Shown one piece after another: positions 27,525-38,900 of a stretch of DNA of 64,000 nucleotides; position 1 is the first letter of the stretch; each line of letters begins with the position of its first letter. The notes beneath the pieces were generated by a model. That model saw only the letters and a program-made list of their open reading frames with translations. It ran no database searches and was not told where the DNA came from. The stretch is taken from contig NW_023998415.1 of NCBI RefSeq assembly GCF_014805625.2, forward strand, positions 28,392,470 to 28,456,469. The letters run 5' to 3'. A program made the translations under genes and the position numbers. Origin of the DNA: Glossina fuscipes (lineage: Eukaryota > Arthropoda > Insecta > Diptera > Glossinidae).

Positions 27525-27639
27525 ATGTATATAGCCTTGTTTCGATCCTAAGCTTGTACAACAGACATTGTCACGTGATGCCAACGCCAAAGAGGATAAA
27601 AAATTCTTAATTCATAATATGGAAGATGACTTGTATTAA
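7188..27639 (+). CDS. cue: cueball (LDL-receptor-like YWTD/EGF membrane protein), complete
   Basis: Four coding exons: 7188-7263, 25667-27020, 27084-27417, 27535-27639. All introns are GT-AG and the phases match, giving 622 residues (the fly protein is about 640). Order: signal peptide (1-24); a six-blade-type propeller with YWTD-like motifs IFWAD (118-122), LYWTN (166-170), IYWVV (212-216) and IFWTD (255-259); three EGF modules (about 352-377, 381-411, 416-447) with paired cysteines; a transmembrane helix (about 513-533); and a basic cytoplasmic tail ending HNMEDDLY. I recognise the family from the [24 protein letters not shown], [10 protein letters not shown] and terminal NMEDDLY blocks of Drosophila cueball. 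In flies it is a plasma-membrane protein needed in oogenesis and spermatogenesis. The start ATG opens a clean signal peptide, and the codon split by intron 1 restores the family's WDFA motif. No core promoter is clear; TCAGTG at 7007-7012 is only a weak initiator candidate. A possible poly(A) signal AATAAA is at 28491. The zer-1 homolog follows on the same strand. Confidence 0.96.
9881..10016. repeat. 80-bp direct duplication, GC-rich, in cueball intron 1
   Basis: TCATCGGCCGAGACAGCTGC plus about 37 further bases occurs at 9881-9937 and again at 9961-10016 with three or four differences. A second duplicated phrase, GGATTTGGGATTTCC, is found at 9056 and 10064, hinting at a larger 1-kb structure. 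Confidence 0.85.
11400..11765 (+). pseudogene. Decayed Tc1-type transposase
   Basis: Around 11442-11510 the frame reads [16 protein letters not shown], the Tc1/mariner block that carries the second catalytic Asp (SDExxFxLFG). About 190 bp later, in another frame, [13 protein letters not shown] (about 11693-11733) matches the LNPIENLWxxLK block. The segment between has frameshifts and stops. The family arrangement is a DDE transposase of about 340 residues, so this is a broken relic. Terminal repeats were not located. Confidence 0.7.
14756..14779 (+). repeat. (TTTC)n microsatellite
   Basis: Six TTTC units in cueball intron 1. Confidence 0.95.
14940..15180 (+). repeat. Helitron-like repeat A, partial copy
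   Basis: It contains GTCTGTCCGCCAGTCCGTC, then AAGATACACTGAC and GGATCACTTCTGCGACCAC followed by ACCATATAGTAACTT. This is the same order as the fuller copy at 37333-37706. Confidence 0.55.
17093..17492. other. Assembly gap, 400 N
   Basis: Exactly 400 undetermined bases, immediately preceded by a G run. ORFs spanning it are artefacts. Confidence 1.
17493..19250. repeat. Long repeat D, copy 2, split by a Helitron-like insertion
   Basis: The left part (17493-18040) and right part (about 19085-19250) match consecutive segments of the copy at 2740-3450. The interruption (about 18045-19080) consists of Helitron-like repeat B and a tandem array, so that element apparently inserted into D. The left end is lost in the N gap. 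Confidence 0.55.
18048..19080 (+). repeat. Helitron-like repeat B with internal ~125-bp tandem units
   Basis: The 5' part carries the family phrases CCCCATAAAGTATATGTGTT, TTGATTAGTGTGAAATTTTG and CCATGTCTGTCTGTCCGCG. From about 18644 three degenerate units follow, near 18644, 18770 and 18891. Each holds GATRTRGGTATMAARYRAA followed by ACTTGG-AGTAGA. Their spacing is about 125 bp. The insertion interrupts long repeat D. Confidence 0.6.
21800..21814 (+). repeat. C15 homopolymer
   Basis: Fifteen cytosines in a row in cueball intron 1, preceded by CCCCGG. Confidence 0.95.
22020..22470. repeat. Helitron-like repeats A (minus) and B (plus), back to back
   Basis: 22020-22165 reads on the minus strand as the repeat-A 3' half (CCATATAACG, then the TTTAATGATAAGG end). 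22165-22470 reads on the plus strand as repeat B (GGAAGAAAGCTTCAGAGACC, TTCTTGATCAGTATTAATTT, CCATGTCCGTCTATCTG). A diverged B segment may continue to about 23000. Confidence 0.6.
23280..23320 (+). repeat. Repeat B 3' end with hairpin
   Basis: TCGGTCACGACCGA (23289-23302) is a perfect 6-bp stem with a 2-nt loop, followed by ATATAATTTTTCC. Comparable ends occur near 57630 and 46963. Confidence 0.5.
23833..23932 (-). mobile_element. SINE copy, diverged
   Basis: The minus strand carries CAATGATCGTGGGTTGAAAT and CTTTAAGACTTTAGTCC, matching the SINE at 3833-4011 but lacking the middle GCCGATAGCC body segment. Confidence 0.65.
24262..24289 (+). repeat. (TG)n microsatellite
   Basis: About 13 TG units followed by a T run. 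Confidence 0.95.
24884..25101. mobile_element. Short hAT-like non-autonomous element (MITE)
   Basis: The left end CAGGGGTTGGCAAC and the right end, read inverted as CAGGCATGGGCAAAC, match each other and the hAT/Charlie-type end pattern CAGGGGTNGGCAAAC. The subterminal GCGGACCGGTGTTTGCCC is also typical. Flanks GTTTTAAT (24876-24883) and GTTTAAAC (25102-25109) agree at six of eight bases, as expected for an aged 8-bp target duplication. The element is 218 bp with no ORF. Confidence 0.7.
27491..27515 (+). repeat. (AT)n microsatellite in cueball intron 3
   Basis: An uninterrupted AT run ending about 20 nt before the exon-4 acceptor at 27534; it takes the place of the usual pyrimidine tract. Confidence 0.95.
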
Positions 27640-30600
27640 AAGTCTCTACTAATACAAGAGCATGACTACCTAAAGAGGACAACACCGTATGTGGAGTTCT
27701 CCTTTGTCCACAAGAGGCCTTAAAAACTATTCTTTTCGGAGGTTATTTATTATACGTGCACATCTCTAAAAAAAAAAAAAAAAAAAAAAACAATTGCTGT
27801 TACCTTCCTAACAGGCAGCCATATTTAAAGCAAGCATAAAAACTGAATCCACACAACGAGGTCCTTTGCATTATTATATTATATTTATATACCAAAATTT
27901 GCTCGCTTTAGTGAAATTGTTCGTTAACCTCACATTCAGTCATCGATATAAATACCCAATTGAAAAGCGATTGTTAAAAATCTTTTTATAATTTGCATCA
28001 TTGTCTTTGCCTTTGCTGCAAATATCTATTCTATTGGGTAAATTATTGATATTGTGGATATATATTTATTTTTTTAATTTTTATTTAATAGGAAATTATA
28101 TATTATTTTTGCTTAGAAACTGTTTACATATATATATATATGTATATTTTTTTTTTTTTTTTTATAAGTATTTTAAACTCGAAAAAGCAAAATTTTCGGA
28201 TTTTCGAAATCGAAACACTTGGACTGCTTTAGTCTTTCTTAAAATTTTGATTGAATGCGACTAATTTTGCGAGTGCAAATATAGAAAATAACTTTAATAT
28301 TAACGCTATAGAAAAGGAAAAAATGCACTTATTTTGCACAAACACAGCAAACAAATAGAATCGGAAGATATTGCTCAAAAAACAAGTGAAAGTTTGTAGC
28401 CAATGAAGGAACATACTTTCGTCAATACAATATATATATATATATATACTCAGGAAAATAATATTTTAAAATTTTACTAAGCATAAGTTTAATAAAAAGA
28501 AAAATGCATTATGATTTTCATCAATAGTTGTACCCACCAACGTAAAGAATATCAAGTTTGAGCACACATTGGAAACGTCACAAGCTAATGTATACCCTTG
28601 ATCATTAGAAGTAAACGGATCGGCTTAAACATCTCCATCTGTTTGCTGAAAATATTTACCAAAACCAATTGATTTAGGACTCGCATACTCCTTTTCCAGT
28701 TTTATTGTTCCTGTGTTTACATGCATACTTTTGTGTATTGAAAAATATTTATGCAAAAAAACAAAAAAGAGTGCAAAACAAACAAGTGGTGGATATGGAT
28801 AAATGCACTCGATCTAATTCGATCTATTTTGGGTTTATTTTTTTAAAAAATATAAACAGTTTCCTCTCTCCCCTCCTCTCCACTCCTTTTCTTTTGTTTT
28901 TTTTGTTTTTTTGTTTTTTTTTTGTTTAATATTATTTAGTAATAAAAAATAGTCTGAATTAACGTCATTCATACTGAAAAAGTTCCTGGTTTTAGCGTAA
29001 TATAAACATATATATATATATATGTATATTTTAAATATGAGTAATGTATATATATATATATATAATAATATGTAATATATATATATATATATATATATAA
29101 TAATGATAATATATAATATATATATATATATATATATAATAATGATAATATATAATATTATATATATATATATATATATGACATGAATTGTTGGATAATT
29201 TATAAATTCGAATTATTTTATATAACAAATGGACTTTTTAAATTATGTAAATATTGTATATACTGCCTAATATGATTATCTTTTTTGTTTGCTTTTATTA
29301 ATGATACTTAAATTTAAATCGTGGTACTTAGAAAATTCAAGCCAAAGTTTGTTGTTGCTTATGGGATTTGTGCACGTTCACGGGCAACAATTTATAAATT
29401 TGTATAAAAAATGTAAAGCAAAAATCTTTATAAATATAATATACACTGAAGTACACCAAATGCAGGTACTTGCCGATAGTGTAACTAAAAAAACAAAAAA
29501 AATAAATAAATTAAATAATTACAAACTAAGATATAGAAATATATTGGCAGGATATGAAAAAGTTATTCCACTATGTTTTAATGGATGAAATCATAAGTGC
29601 GATGGGGGGGTAAGTAACAAATGTAAAAATGATTATCGACACCCCGGATATTTGCCGTTATTCGAATGGTTCCATTACTTTTCGAATTTTTTTTACCGAT
29701 CTTTCAGCCGGTTTAGTGGTAGTGTAGTTCCCGAATATCGCGTAAATTGATTGAACGGAAATGAATTCTGCTACTTCAGTTTTTTCTTATTATTGTTGCT
29801 TTTGTTTCATAGGTCTTTCCGTTATCCAGTCATCACTTTTTTTTATATATTTATTCAGGCATAACAAATACCGAAATATACGCGTCCGTTGAGTTTGTAT
29901 GTGACAACGCAAATATTTGAAAACGTTTTCTGATTGCAGCAAAATGCTTAGAAAATTGAAAATCAACTACAAATATAATTGGTCATTAATTCATAGATAA
30001 CATAGGAGTGCATGCCTGTGCTAGTCAGTTGAGAGAATGGCAACCACAAGCCAAAGTTCTTCTTCTATCGATGAAACGTTAATCTATTGTTTTTTTCTTA
30101 AACTAACTTACCTTCAGGCATAAAATGCGTACATCTTCTTACTTTAGACTGAATAAATAAATCCTGAAGCAAATATTAAGTTGTAAATATCGTTGAGCGG
30201 TGCATCGACGAATAAAGATCTGCATTTATCACCGTCTGGTATGTGTGTTTGGAATGTTGCAATTAATTTACATTCAAATAAAGGTAAAATTTTTCTGTGC
30301 ATGTTGTTCGTGTAGTACATATTGTGCACTCTTCATACCATGCACCACTTGCAATATAAAGAGTTAAGGAAGGAAGCGATTATATACTTTTCAGAATAAT
30401 TTTCTTTTTATTGGATCAGTAGGTGCATTGTCCATTCTAGAATACTTGGAAAACAATTTTCGAACTTTTTCGCAAGCGCTTCAAAAACAATATATGCGGT
30501 ATCTAAGACCCTAGTTGGAAGTTCTAGCATAACGGTTTGTGTCTATTGATTTCTGAATTCTCTAACTTGCTAACAGATATGTTTAGAAGCAATTCACATT

Positions 30601-30880
30601 CTAATACGAATTAAGACCATGTACACATCTGTGGTTGTAAGTGCACATAGGCTATGGTTTACATATGTGTATATATGTGTGAAAAAACCCCCAATAACCA
30701 GGTGGCAAGTGTAACGTGTTTTCGCTTCATCGTTTATATGATCTCGCATTTTATCCATCAATTGCTTCAGTCAATTTTAGTGCAAATTTTCTGCAGGCCC
30801 GTGAAGGCATTTGCACAAACAGATGCAAAAATGAGAATACGTAACCGAAATTTGAGATAAATATTCCTTAACCGCTTAAG
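27640..30880. other. cueball 3' UTR and intergenic AT-rich DNA
   Basis: The first part is the cueball 3' UTR, with A20 at about 27770-27790 and AATAAA at 28491. After that come AT microsatellites and no gene. A short phrase at 30338-30370 (CCATGCACCACTTGCAATAT) resembles the start of repeat A at 37333. Confidence 0.5.
29046..29180. repeat. Higher-order AT repeat
   Basis: Runs of (AT)8-12 alternate with ATAATAATGATAATATATA, giving a nested unit of about 45 bp repeated two to three times. Confidence 0.8.
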
Positions 30881-30884
30881 GTAG

Positions 30885-31320
30885 GGTTGTGATCTGCATT
30901 TTCCCAATGCATTTGGTTGTTTTAACCGTCGCCGGATTTTAAAATTACTCAACATTTACCGGACGTTGCCGTCCATATTGAATGTTTATGATGAACTGTT
31001 GATACCAACGATAGAAGAGAATTCTAAAGAAGTTGAAATGCTGAACCAATTCGACAATATGCTGCCGCAATCACCAACTCGAGCTAAAGCACTTGGCATA
31101 TTCTTCCGCGAAATGCGTAGTGAAGACATGCAGGGAGAAGACTCGCCATCGTAGTATAGTCCTTACGAAGCGAAAAAGGTAAGTTGTCTTTAATTTTAAG
31201 GCACAGTATTTTATAACATTTTTTTTTTATTTTTTTTCAAAATTTTTATGATGACAGTTAAATTATACCGTAAGAACATTAGACCTGAATCAATTGTACG
31301 ATCAATAATACGAAGAGGTA
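30885..31320 (+). pseudogene. Possible decayed gene fragment with retained splice sites
   Basis: A frame is open from about 30885 to a TAG at 31152-31154 and encodes about 89 residues of ordinary composition (NVYDELLIPTIEEN, LPQSPTRAKALGIFFREMR). Beyond the TAG the same frame continues as YSPYEAKK to a strong AAG|GTAAGT donor (31179). A 79-nt intron, the size usual in flies, ends at ACAG (31257). The next segment stays open as LNYTVRTLDLNQLYDQ, then TAA, YEE and a GTAAGA donor (31318). Both stops are one change from a Gln codon. I do not recognise the product. A simpler reading is a chance ORF or a true terminal exon ending at the TAG. Confidence 0.35.
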
Positions 31321-31611
31321 AGAGGAACCACCTAGACGTTTGCCAAATCTAAAATCCAAATAATACTTTTAACAAACCGTCTGAATCTTCACGGCGAACT
31401 AAAGAAGAAGAAGAAGAAGTAAATTATAGGCATTCAACCAATATATTTATGTACGACTTCTCAAAAGAAACGAATCCGATATCGGATTTATTAAGGCTTC
31501 ATGTATTCTTCGTATTTGATAACTTGAGAGAGTGACTAAATGAGCGAACTTTGAATTTAGCAACTTGAGAGGGTAACTACCAATTTCAATAAATTTTGCA
31601 TTTTCATTGCA

Positions 31612-31691
31612 TTTTCAAATCTCAAGTGCAGTGGAGTTTTTTTTGATGCTCTAGCGCTTTGTGAGAAAAGAATTTATTATCTGGCAAAATT

Positions 31692-31724
<33 letters not shown>

Positions 31725-31727
31725 TTT
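31612..31727 (+). mobile_element. SINE copy, 5'-truncated
   Basis: It begins inside the tRNA-like head (TTTTCAAATCTCAAGTGCAG), continues through GCTCTAGCGCTTTGTGAG and AATTTATTATCTGG, and ends with ten or so AAT units. The order matches 3833-4011. Confidence 0.75.
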
Positions 31728-32194
31728 ACAAGTTAGCCTAAAATTAGACCGGCATAATTTTTATTGTCAAATTAAACAAAGCCCTCGCTAAATTCTCTGT
31801 TGAAAGGCAAAGCACAGAGTCGCTTTTAATAAATAAATGGTTAAATGCCCAACTTAACAACTTAAATGTTAACGCCAATCAGCTATGTTAACTTGCCCAA
31901 CTTAACCCGCAAAAGGGATTCAATTCTGTTAAATGACAGACCAAAGGGATTTAATTCTGTTAAAATGCAAAGCCGTGATGTGATATTCTATAAAACTACA
32001 TAAGTCGGATAACTACGTTCTCACAATTCGCCAATTAAAATTAAATGAAAAGATATTATTGTTTAATTCTAAGCGTAAACATGCGAAGATAAAAGAAAAT
32101 GCAGAAAGAAATGCAGAAAAAGAGCTTAGTCCTTAGTGAAAAAAGAGTAATTGGTGATTATCGATAACTGAATAATCAAAACAGCTGATTGGAA

Positions 32195-32320
32195 TTAGAA
32201 TTTGCAACAACAGTCATATACGGTGCTAGCTTTGCAATAACAAAATGCACATAGTACTAGCTTTACAACAACAAACCGAAAGCTTTACTAGAAAAATTCT
32301 ATACACTGCAAGACAGAAGA
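32195..32320 (+). repeat. Dispersed repeat C, copy 2
   Basis: Partner of 1329-1462: it opens with TTAGAATTTGCAACAAC, then runs through the same ordered blocks to CTATACACTGCAAGAC. Immediately upstream (31912-31967) is a separate pair of AAAGGGATTYAATTCTGTTAA units spaced about 30 bp apart. Confidence 0.5.
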
Positions 32321-32588
32321 AATTGTTCCATTACCATATCGCTAGCATATAATGGGAACGGTACATAAGGTTTGTGGGCTCTCCTCTTTTATTTACAGGT
32401 ACATGAGGCAAACGAGGAGTACAATTAGTCTTGTAATAGGTGTTGTTGTTGTTGAAAAATTTAACAGTATTTCCGAAATCTTTTTTCTTGCAAAGTGATA
32501 TTTGTAGAATATACAACAGTTATACTTACCCTACATCAGCTATGGTACAAATATGTGCTAAGCTTTTGCTAACTTAAAATATATTCGC

Positions 32589-32850
32589 AATGTTCTGAAT
32601 CGATCCAAGCTTGTGTGTCCACTTGTCTGTCGGTCTGACCTTCTTGTTTTCTTGTATTTAATTTACAAACCGCATTATTTGACAAAACGCTCTTAAAAAT
32701 GTTGCGAATCGTGCCGCTACTTTTTCCACTACTTCCTATATAATGCTTCATTTTGAAAAGTCGATATATGGATAACTGTAGTGTGGTATATTATATAGGG
32801 TATTCTATAATGACACCATGCACCCTTGCAAAGTTTTTACTTATTTTATT
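32589..32850 (+). repeat. Helitron-like repeat A copy
   Basis: It contains AATCGATCCAAGCTTGTGTG, the CTGTCGGTCTG run, TCTTAAAAATGTTGCGAATC, CCTATATAATGCTTCATTTT and a 3' end TTTTTACTTATTTT. It parallels 37437-37706 block by block. Confidence 0.65.
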
Positions 32851-33744
32851 TCCTATGCATTTATAATACAATTTAATAAGCTATGTACGTATATTACATA
32901 ATAACATCGTTATATAGATAGTTTGCTCGCATAGAGCAAAGAAACTAACCTAATGTAAGGATCCCGCAATCGGTCTTTGTTAAAATTCTATTATTACAAA
33001 TTTAAATCGTACGAAAATTCTTTTATACATAGAGAATGTTGGTTAGTGCATTACTTGATTACATACATCTTCAATACGGACAATCATCCTTCAAAAGAAA
33101 AGACTTCTTACTAAGTGTTTTAAAATACAGTTGTACTTGTATTCGCAAAATTAGTTGAAGAATTAAACGTTGGGAATAACTGTAAAAGCTGACGTTAAAG
33201 AAGACCACGGCCTTTTCTTTCGGGCGCAGAAACCACAAATAAAGTTTGTGCTACGTATTACGTTGCAATAAAACGCCCATTTAAGTAGAGCAAATGTGCT
33301 CTTCAAAGAAATACCCCAAGATAATATAAAAGAATTTATGAGTAGAAATGATGATAGTATGCTTGATATGTCCACATAATTTATTTGCAAGACATTGTTA
33401 GTTTCACTTCTAATTTCCAATAAATTTTAAGTTTTATTGCAATGTAAACACTTGCGGCACTCATCTTCGTTTTGAAATTTTATCCCCAAAGCAAATTTGA
33501 AAGCACTTCATTTCCGTTTGCTTGGCTTGCATTTTTCCCACTCGATACTTACATTTCTCTATTTATTACATCTATTAATATATCTATTGTTTACATACAT
33601 TTACAAGTTGCAGTCGTCATGCCTATACACATAAAAAAGTTGCAGTCGGTATTTGTATGTATACAGATCAAAATAATTTTCATAAATTGTTTTGAAAAGT
33701 GCATGAAACCCAAAAACAATAGGTTTGTCAAAGAGACTATTTTT

Positions 33745-34125
33745 GATACCCTACACTAGACTGTGATACAGGATTTATTAAGTTAGTGACGACGTATAAA
33801 CACGCAGAAGGGCTTAAAAAACTAAAGTTCATTCAATAGAAAGGTATAATTTTCAAGGCTTCATGATGAAAATTATGTCATAACAGTAATTTAACATAAC
33901 ATTTACATAGAAATATAGACAGACAGGCTTAGAACAATTCAGATTAGGGTTGTGAATTGATCGGTGTAATAAAAGGTGAGTCGATCTTGAAATCTTCTGC
34001 GTGTCACGTACCTGCACCACAAGTGGTGTAGGATATAATAAGAACTTCGTTAGACAATGTGGTGTAGGGTATTTGAAAGTTGGCTTTGCCCGACTGTAAT
34101 GTTCTTACTTGTTTTTTTTTTTTTT
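33745..34125 (+). repeat. Helitron-like repeat A copy with terminal hairpin
   Basis: It starts near TGTGATACAGGATTTATTAA and ends GTGTAGGGTATTTG, AGTTGGCTTTGCCCGACT (an imperfect hairpin), then TGTAATGTTCTTACTTG and a T run. The last part is the best-preserved 3' end of this family here. Confidence 0.65.
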
Positions 34126-34129
34126 TAAT

Positions 34130-35160
34130 TTTTATTATATATACACATTATTTTCAATTTAAACATACATAACTGCAGTGGTCTTATACATGTTGCCATA
34201 AGCATTTGGTTTTGTGTTTGCTAAGGAAACGGAGTAATGGAATGAAATCCAATGGAAATTTGAATTTAAACTCCATTCCGTGCAAGTTAACTCGATTAAA
34301 TCCTACAAGTTTCCTTTTGCAGTCAATAAGTTACAGAAATAGTACGAAACCATGATATTCAAAAATATTAAGAATGACCCCAAAGAACATTACGTGGAAG
34401 TTCGTTCAAATTTTCTGACGGCTTGAAATTTGATTTCGGAAATATTGTTAACGAAGAGCGTATTCCTAATTGCATATACAATTGAAACATGCTCTCATAA
34501 TATTCAAATAAATTCCTACAACAACATACCGTCCACCTTTTTGAATTTGAGATATTATTAAAAATGGAAATAATATCGAATGTCTAGTCTTAACGTTAAA
34601 TCGTTACTCCGAGTCTTCATTATGTTACTTTTTCTTTTTTCTGAAGACAACTCTGTTATTAAAAATAAAAATACAGCCATCTGAAATTGACAAGTAAACT
34701 AAACGTCAGACGCAAGATTAGAGTACGAAATTTCTTTCGATTTTCTCGAAAAAAAAATTGTTTGCAGAGTGAAAAAAAGAACTGTGTAATATTAAATTAT
34801 AAAAAAGTTACACAAATTATTGTGGAAGAAAAATAGGCGCGCCGTTTTTACTATTGAAGAAATCAAAATTTAAATATATTACAAAGATGCATTACACGAT
34901 TGTAAATGAATAGAAAAGCGAATAAAGAAAAATTGAAGAAGAGAAAAAAATTGACAGTGACTATTTGTAGAATTCCAGAAGAAACGATATAACAACAAAT
35001 TGAGCAGATTTGTAATTGGTGAAAATTTAAATCTATATAAAAAAAAAAAAAAAAAAAAAAAAGAAGAGAAACAGTGCATAATAAATCATTCAATTTTCTT
35101 ATGAAATAGAAGACAACTGTAATTACAAAGAACTGCGTAGAGGTAGTAATAATAAGTGAA
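34130..35160. other. Intergenic, upstream of the zer-1 homolog
   Basis: AT-rich, with A and T homopolymers (for example A22 near 35040). The zer-1 promoter should be here, but no core element stands out. Confidence 0.4.
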
Positions 35161-35217
35161 ATCATTCTGCATTGCAAGGACAAAAGCGAGAGTAGCAGTT
35201 GTTGCTACAGACTTTAG
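35161..35217 (+). other. Probable 5' UTR exon end of the zer-1 homolog
   Basis: The exon carrying the zer-1 ATG opens at a good acceptor (TTTTAG, 35960-35965) only 29 nt before the start codon, so a non-coding first exon is expected. The nearest strong upstream donor is AG|GTAAAC at 35218, after a stretch with AAGCGAGAGTAGCAG-like composition. The intron would be 748 nt. The exon start cannot be placed, so the interval given is only the donor-proximal part. No transcript evidence is visible. Confidence 0.35.
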
Positions 35218-35868
35218 GTAAACTTTTTTTTTTTTTTTTTTTTTATATACAAAGCTTTATATGCCAATAGACGTCTTATCCAGGTTTCGTCGTATTCGAA
35301 TGACACAGGACGGTATTCGTAATTTGAATTACATGACAACATCATGCGAATGTTATATGCATTTTCTCTTGCAAAATTTGCTCTGATTATTGTCAGATGT
35401 TTTTAAGGGCTCTAATGAGTGTCAAAGAATAGAAATTAGGTATATTAAGAAGTAAATTACTGGCTATCTAAAGTGGCAAAATGGATATGTTAAAGGTATT
35501 TTTACTTTCAGGACAATAACATAAGGGTGAAGCCTTTGTTGATTTTGCTGCCTGCGAAAGAGCATTAACTATACTTTCATAACTGCATAAATTTAATTTT
35601 ACTATATATATATTTCTCTATAGGCCTACGTATATATGCATAAAAATATGTATTTATGAATTCGTGTATTTGCACATATTTAAATTGTTTTTAGAAATTT
35701 AAAAATATTTGCATATATACATGTATGTACATATTTGTATATATATATGTATATATATGTATATATATATATATATGTATATATAATTTGCATAAATTAT
35801 ATACGTATTAAGAGATTTATACGTATCTAAAAGATTTTATAGCATGTATATATTCTTACATTGTAAAT

Positions 35869-35888
35869 ACTCCGTTGCAACACGGAGT
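35869..35888. other. Small perfect hairpin followed by a T run
   Basis: ACTCCGT (35869-35875) pairs with ACGGAGT (35882-35888) across a 6-nt loop, then TTTTTTC. It lies in the 5' UTR intron of the zer-1 homolog, 78 nt before the acceptor. It is GC-rich against an AT background; chance is possible. Confidence 0.5.
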
Positions 35889-35965
35889 TTTTTCTTTTCA
35901 TAAATATAGGCGGAGGTCATAATTGCATTGCGATTAGTAATAACTCTTTGTTTATATAATTTTAG

Positions 35966-38900
35966 GCGTTCGGACATTAAGTTTGTTTCGAAGTATGAGT
36001 GGCAAGGTGCGATTGAAACCTAATGGAGTGTTAGATGAGGATCCAATGACACTTCAGGACATTGCTTATAAATATATTTGCAATAATTTGGATGTAATTA
36101 GCTACGAAGATGAGTCACTTGACAGATCGAGAATACTACGCGATGGTATTGTGTTGCCAAATGATATATGTGATCGTTTGCTAGAAGCTTATCAGCAGTT
36201 TTATCGTCATCTAGATGATCGTTTTGTAACCTTATTTCGTGATAAGCATCGAACTTCCTTGAAAGTTGTTCACTTACGAAATAGTACATTAACAAATTCT
36301 GGTAAGTGACATGAGAGTATTCGTCATTTTTCTTTATTTCATCTATATTTTTAGGACTCGCAATACTTATGCGTCACGAATTGTATTCACTGTCGATATG
36401 GTATTGTGATCGAATTACTGAATGGTCGCAAGAATTGCTTGCGCATCACGGTGAAAGTTTACGTTCATTGGAACTTGGTATCGGATCCCATATGCTACAG
36501 AACCGCGATCCAAACGACAAAGAACCGGTTGATTTTCAACTAAATTGCCCCAATTTGAGAAGACTTGTTCTGAACGGAGTTCCCTTACATCATAAATTGC
36601 AATTTGCTCACTTAGACGATTTGATCCATTTAGATTTAACGTCATGTGTTTTGGGTAATTTTAGTTTGAGCGCATTAACTTCTTTACCAAAATTGCACAC
36701 TTTAATATTGTTCAATGTTTGGCCTATTGAGAATGGACTTCATGCTATTTGCGCATTGAAACAGCTTCGCACTTTAGATATATCGATATCAAGTTCAGGT
36801 AATGGCCATGGAACCTATGATTTCCCTGATGAGACACTTGAAATGTTAATGGATAATTTGCGCGAGCTAACACACCTAGATATATCGGGTACAAACTTAG
36901 CCGGAAATGGAGTGGCTACAAAGGGTTCATGTTACAAGAACACAGATATCCCCGGTTTGGTGTCGCGTACTCAAAGACCGTTGCAGTTTTTAGGTTTATA
37001 TCATACAGCCCACTGGGCTTGTAAACGTCACGATATACCAGCTATTGAGGTGAGCAGTTGCTGAAATCATAAAATAATTATATATACGTATGCCCTCTAG
37101 TTATTGTATTTATAACCACGAGACTTGGGATAACATTTTTTTCATCAACCATAACAAAATACTGCAGGACTGCATAGACTGCAGAGACGAAATGGGCGCC
37201 ATAAAGTATTTATGCTCTTGATCAGTGCAACCTTTTCAACTTATCTAGTCAGTATCATGCTATTGTTAGAATTCGCATATTTGTAATAATTGAGATAGAA
37301 AGCTAACAATATTTCCGCATATGTATAATTATGCCATGCACCACTTGTGATACAAAGCCATATTAAGCTTGTGCGAATGTATGCAATACACAGAAGGATT
37401 TAAGATCGGCTTATCTTTCATTATACAGAAAATGATGCATAATCGATCTAAGCTTGTCTGTCCGTCTTTTCTTGTGCTTAATTTACAGGCGACAAGTTTT
37501 CAGTTATTTTTATGAAACTTGATACACTGATTTGTTTTGGCCCAGAGACGAATGTTATTAAAAATGGTTAGCATCGGACCACTTTTACGACCGCTTCTCA
37601 TATAATGCCTTATTTTGAAAGCCATTATATGAGTGACTGTAGACCGGTGTAGGGTATTTAATGATGAGTCGTCATCCACTATAGTGATTTTATTTGTTTT
37701 TTTTAGCAATAAACACTTGATTAACTTTAAAAATAGATAATATCGGAAAAAAATAGCAAAACAAACAACTTAAGAAATTCTTTAAAACGACAAGCAGAAA
37801 TTCCTCTAAATTCTCAACTGTCTAACTGATATCAATAATTAGGACAGGGAAAAATACAATGCTATTGAACACTCTAGATCCGATTCAAAATGAATATAAC
37901 TTTTTTACTGGTCGTTTTTGTAAATATGCTGTGAACACGCATTCGCGGAATGTTTCAAATTTAACATATGTACAGTTTAGCATTATTTGTCAGTGCCATC
38001 CTAAGCGATTTATCATAAAAAATATTTAAGGGATTTAATTTCGTTGGATAGTTTTTTATATAGCTTTTTGTTTGCTTTTAATTTTAGATTGCTGGGGATG
38101 CAAACGAACAACAGATTTTAACCGCCGCACGGTACTATTATGATAGGCCTGTGCTTTTAACGAGGGTAAGTATGATTCGTTCAAAACAAACGGAAGTAAT
38201 AAACAGACTGCTACTAAAAATCATAAAAGTATGAAAAGCTCTTCCATTATCCTTAACGTTGATTTATTTATTTTGCCGAATATAATAGATTTGAGCTCTT
38301 ACTTTATTTTCCTAGGTTTTAAATGACTTGTATCATCTTTTCCGCTTCGAAAATTGTAAAGATATTCATACAGCACTTGATGTTGTTCTGACAGCCATGG
38401 ATAGACACTTGAAATTTAAGCATATGCAAATTTCTGGCAGGTCAGTAACAAAGAAGAAAATGATTCATTCTTTTCAAGCTTATTATTAAAAAAAGTAAAC
38501 TATTGAACTGGAAGTGATGCTCTATTCTTACTTCTTGATTTTACATATTATATAGCGCAACACTATTTTATATAGTGAAGGGCCGTGATAGAGCAAAATT
38601 TGGAACGCCATTACGAAATCACATAATACGTACGTTACTTAATGGCATGGAAGTGCACATTACGGACGATACAATGCTACGAAATGGTTACCTAACACTA
38701 ACTCAATTTCAGATGCCCACCGATGTGGTGAGTAATCACAAATGCATATTAATATATATTTATTATTCGCTTTTGACACATGACGGAAAGTAACATTAAT
38801 TTCGCCATTTCGTTAATGTGGCATAGATATTCATTTTCGATATGCAGTAGATATTAAAAATTGATAATCAAAAAATCCGCGATACTTGGTAATTGATTTG

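Noticed and set aside
31680..31727. CRISPR-like spaced repeat (AAT units)
   Set aside because: A simple trinucleotide tail of a SINE in a eukaryotic genome, without spacers.
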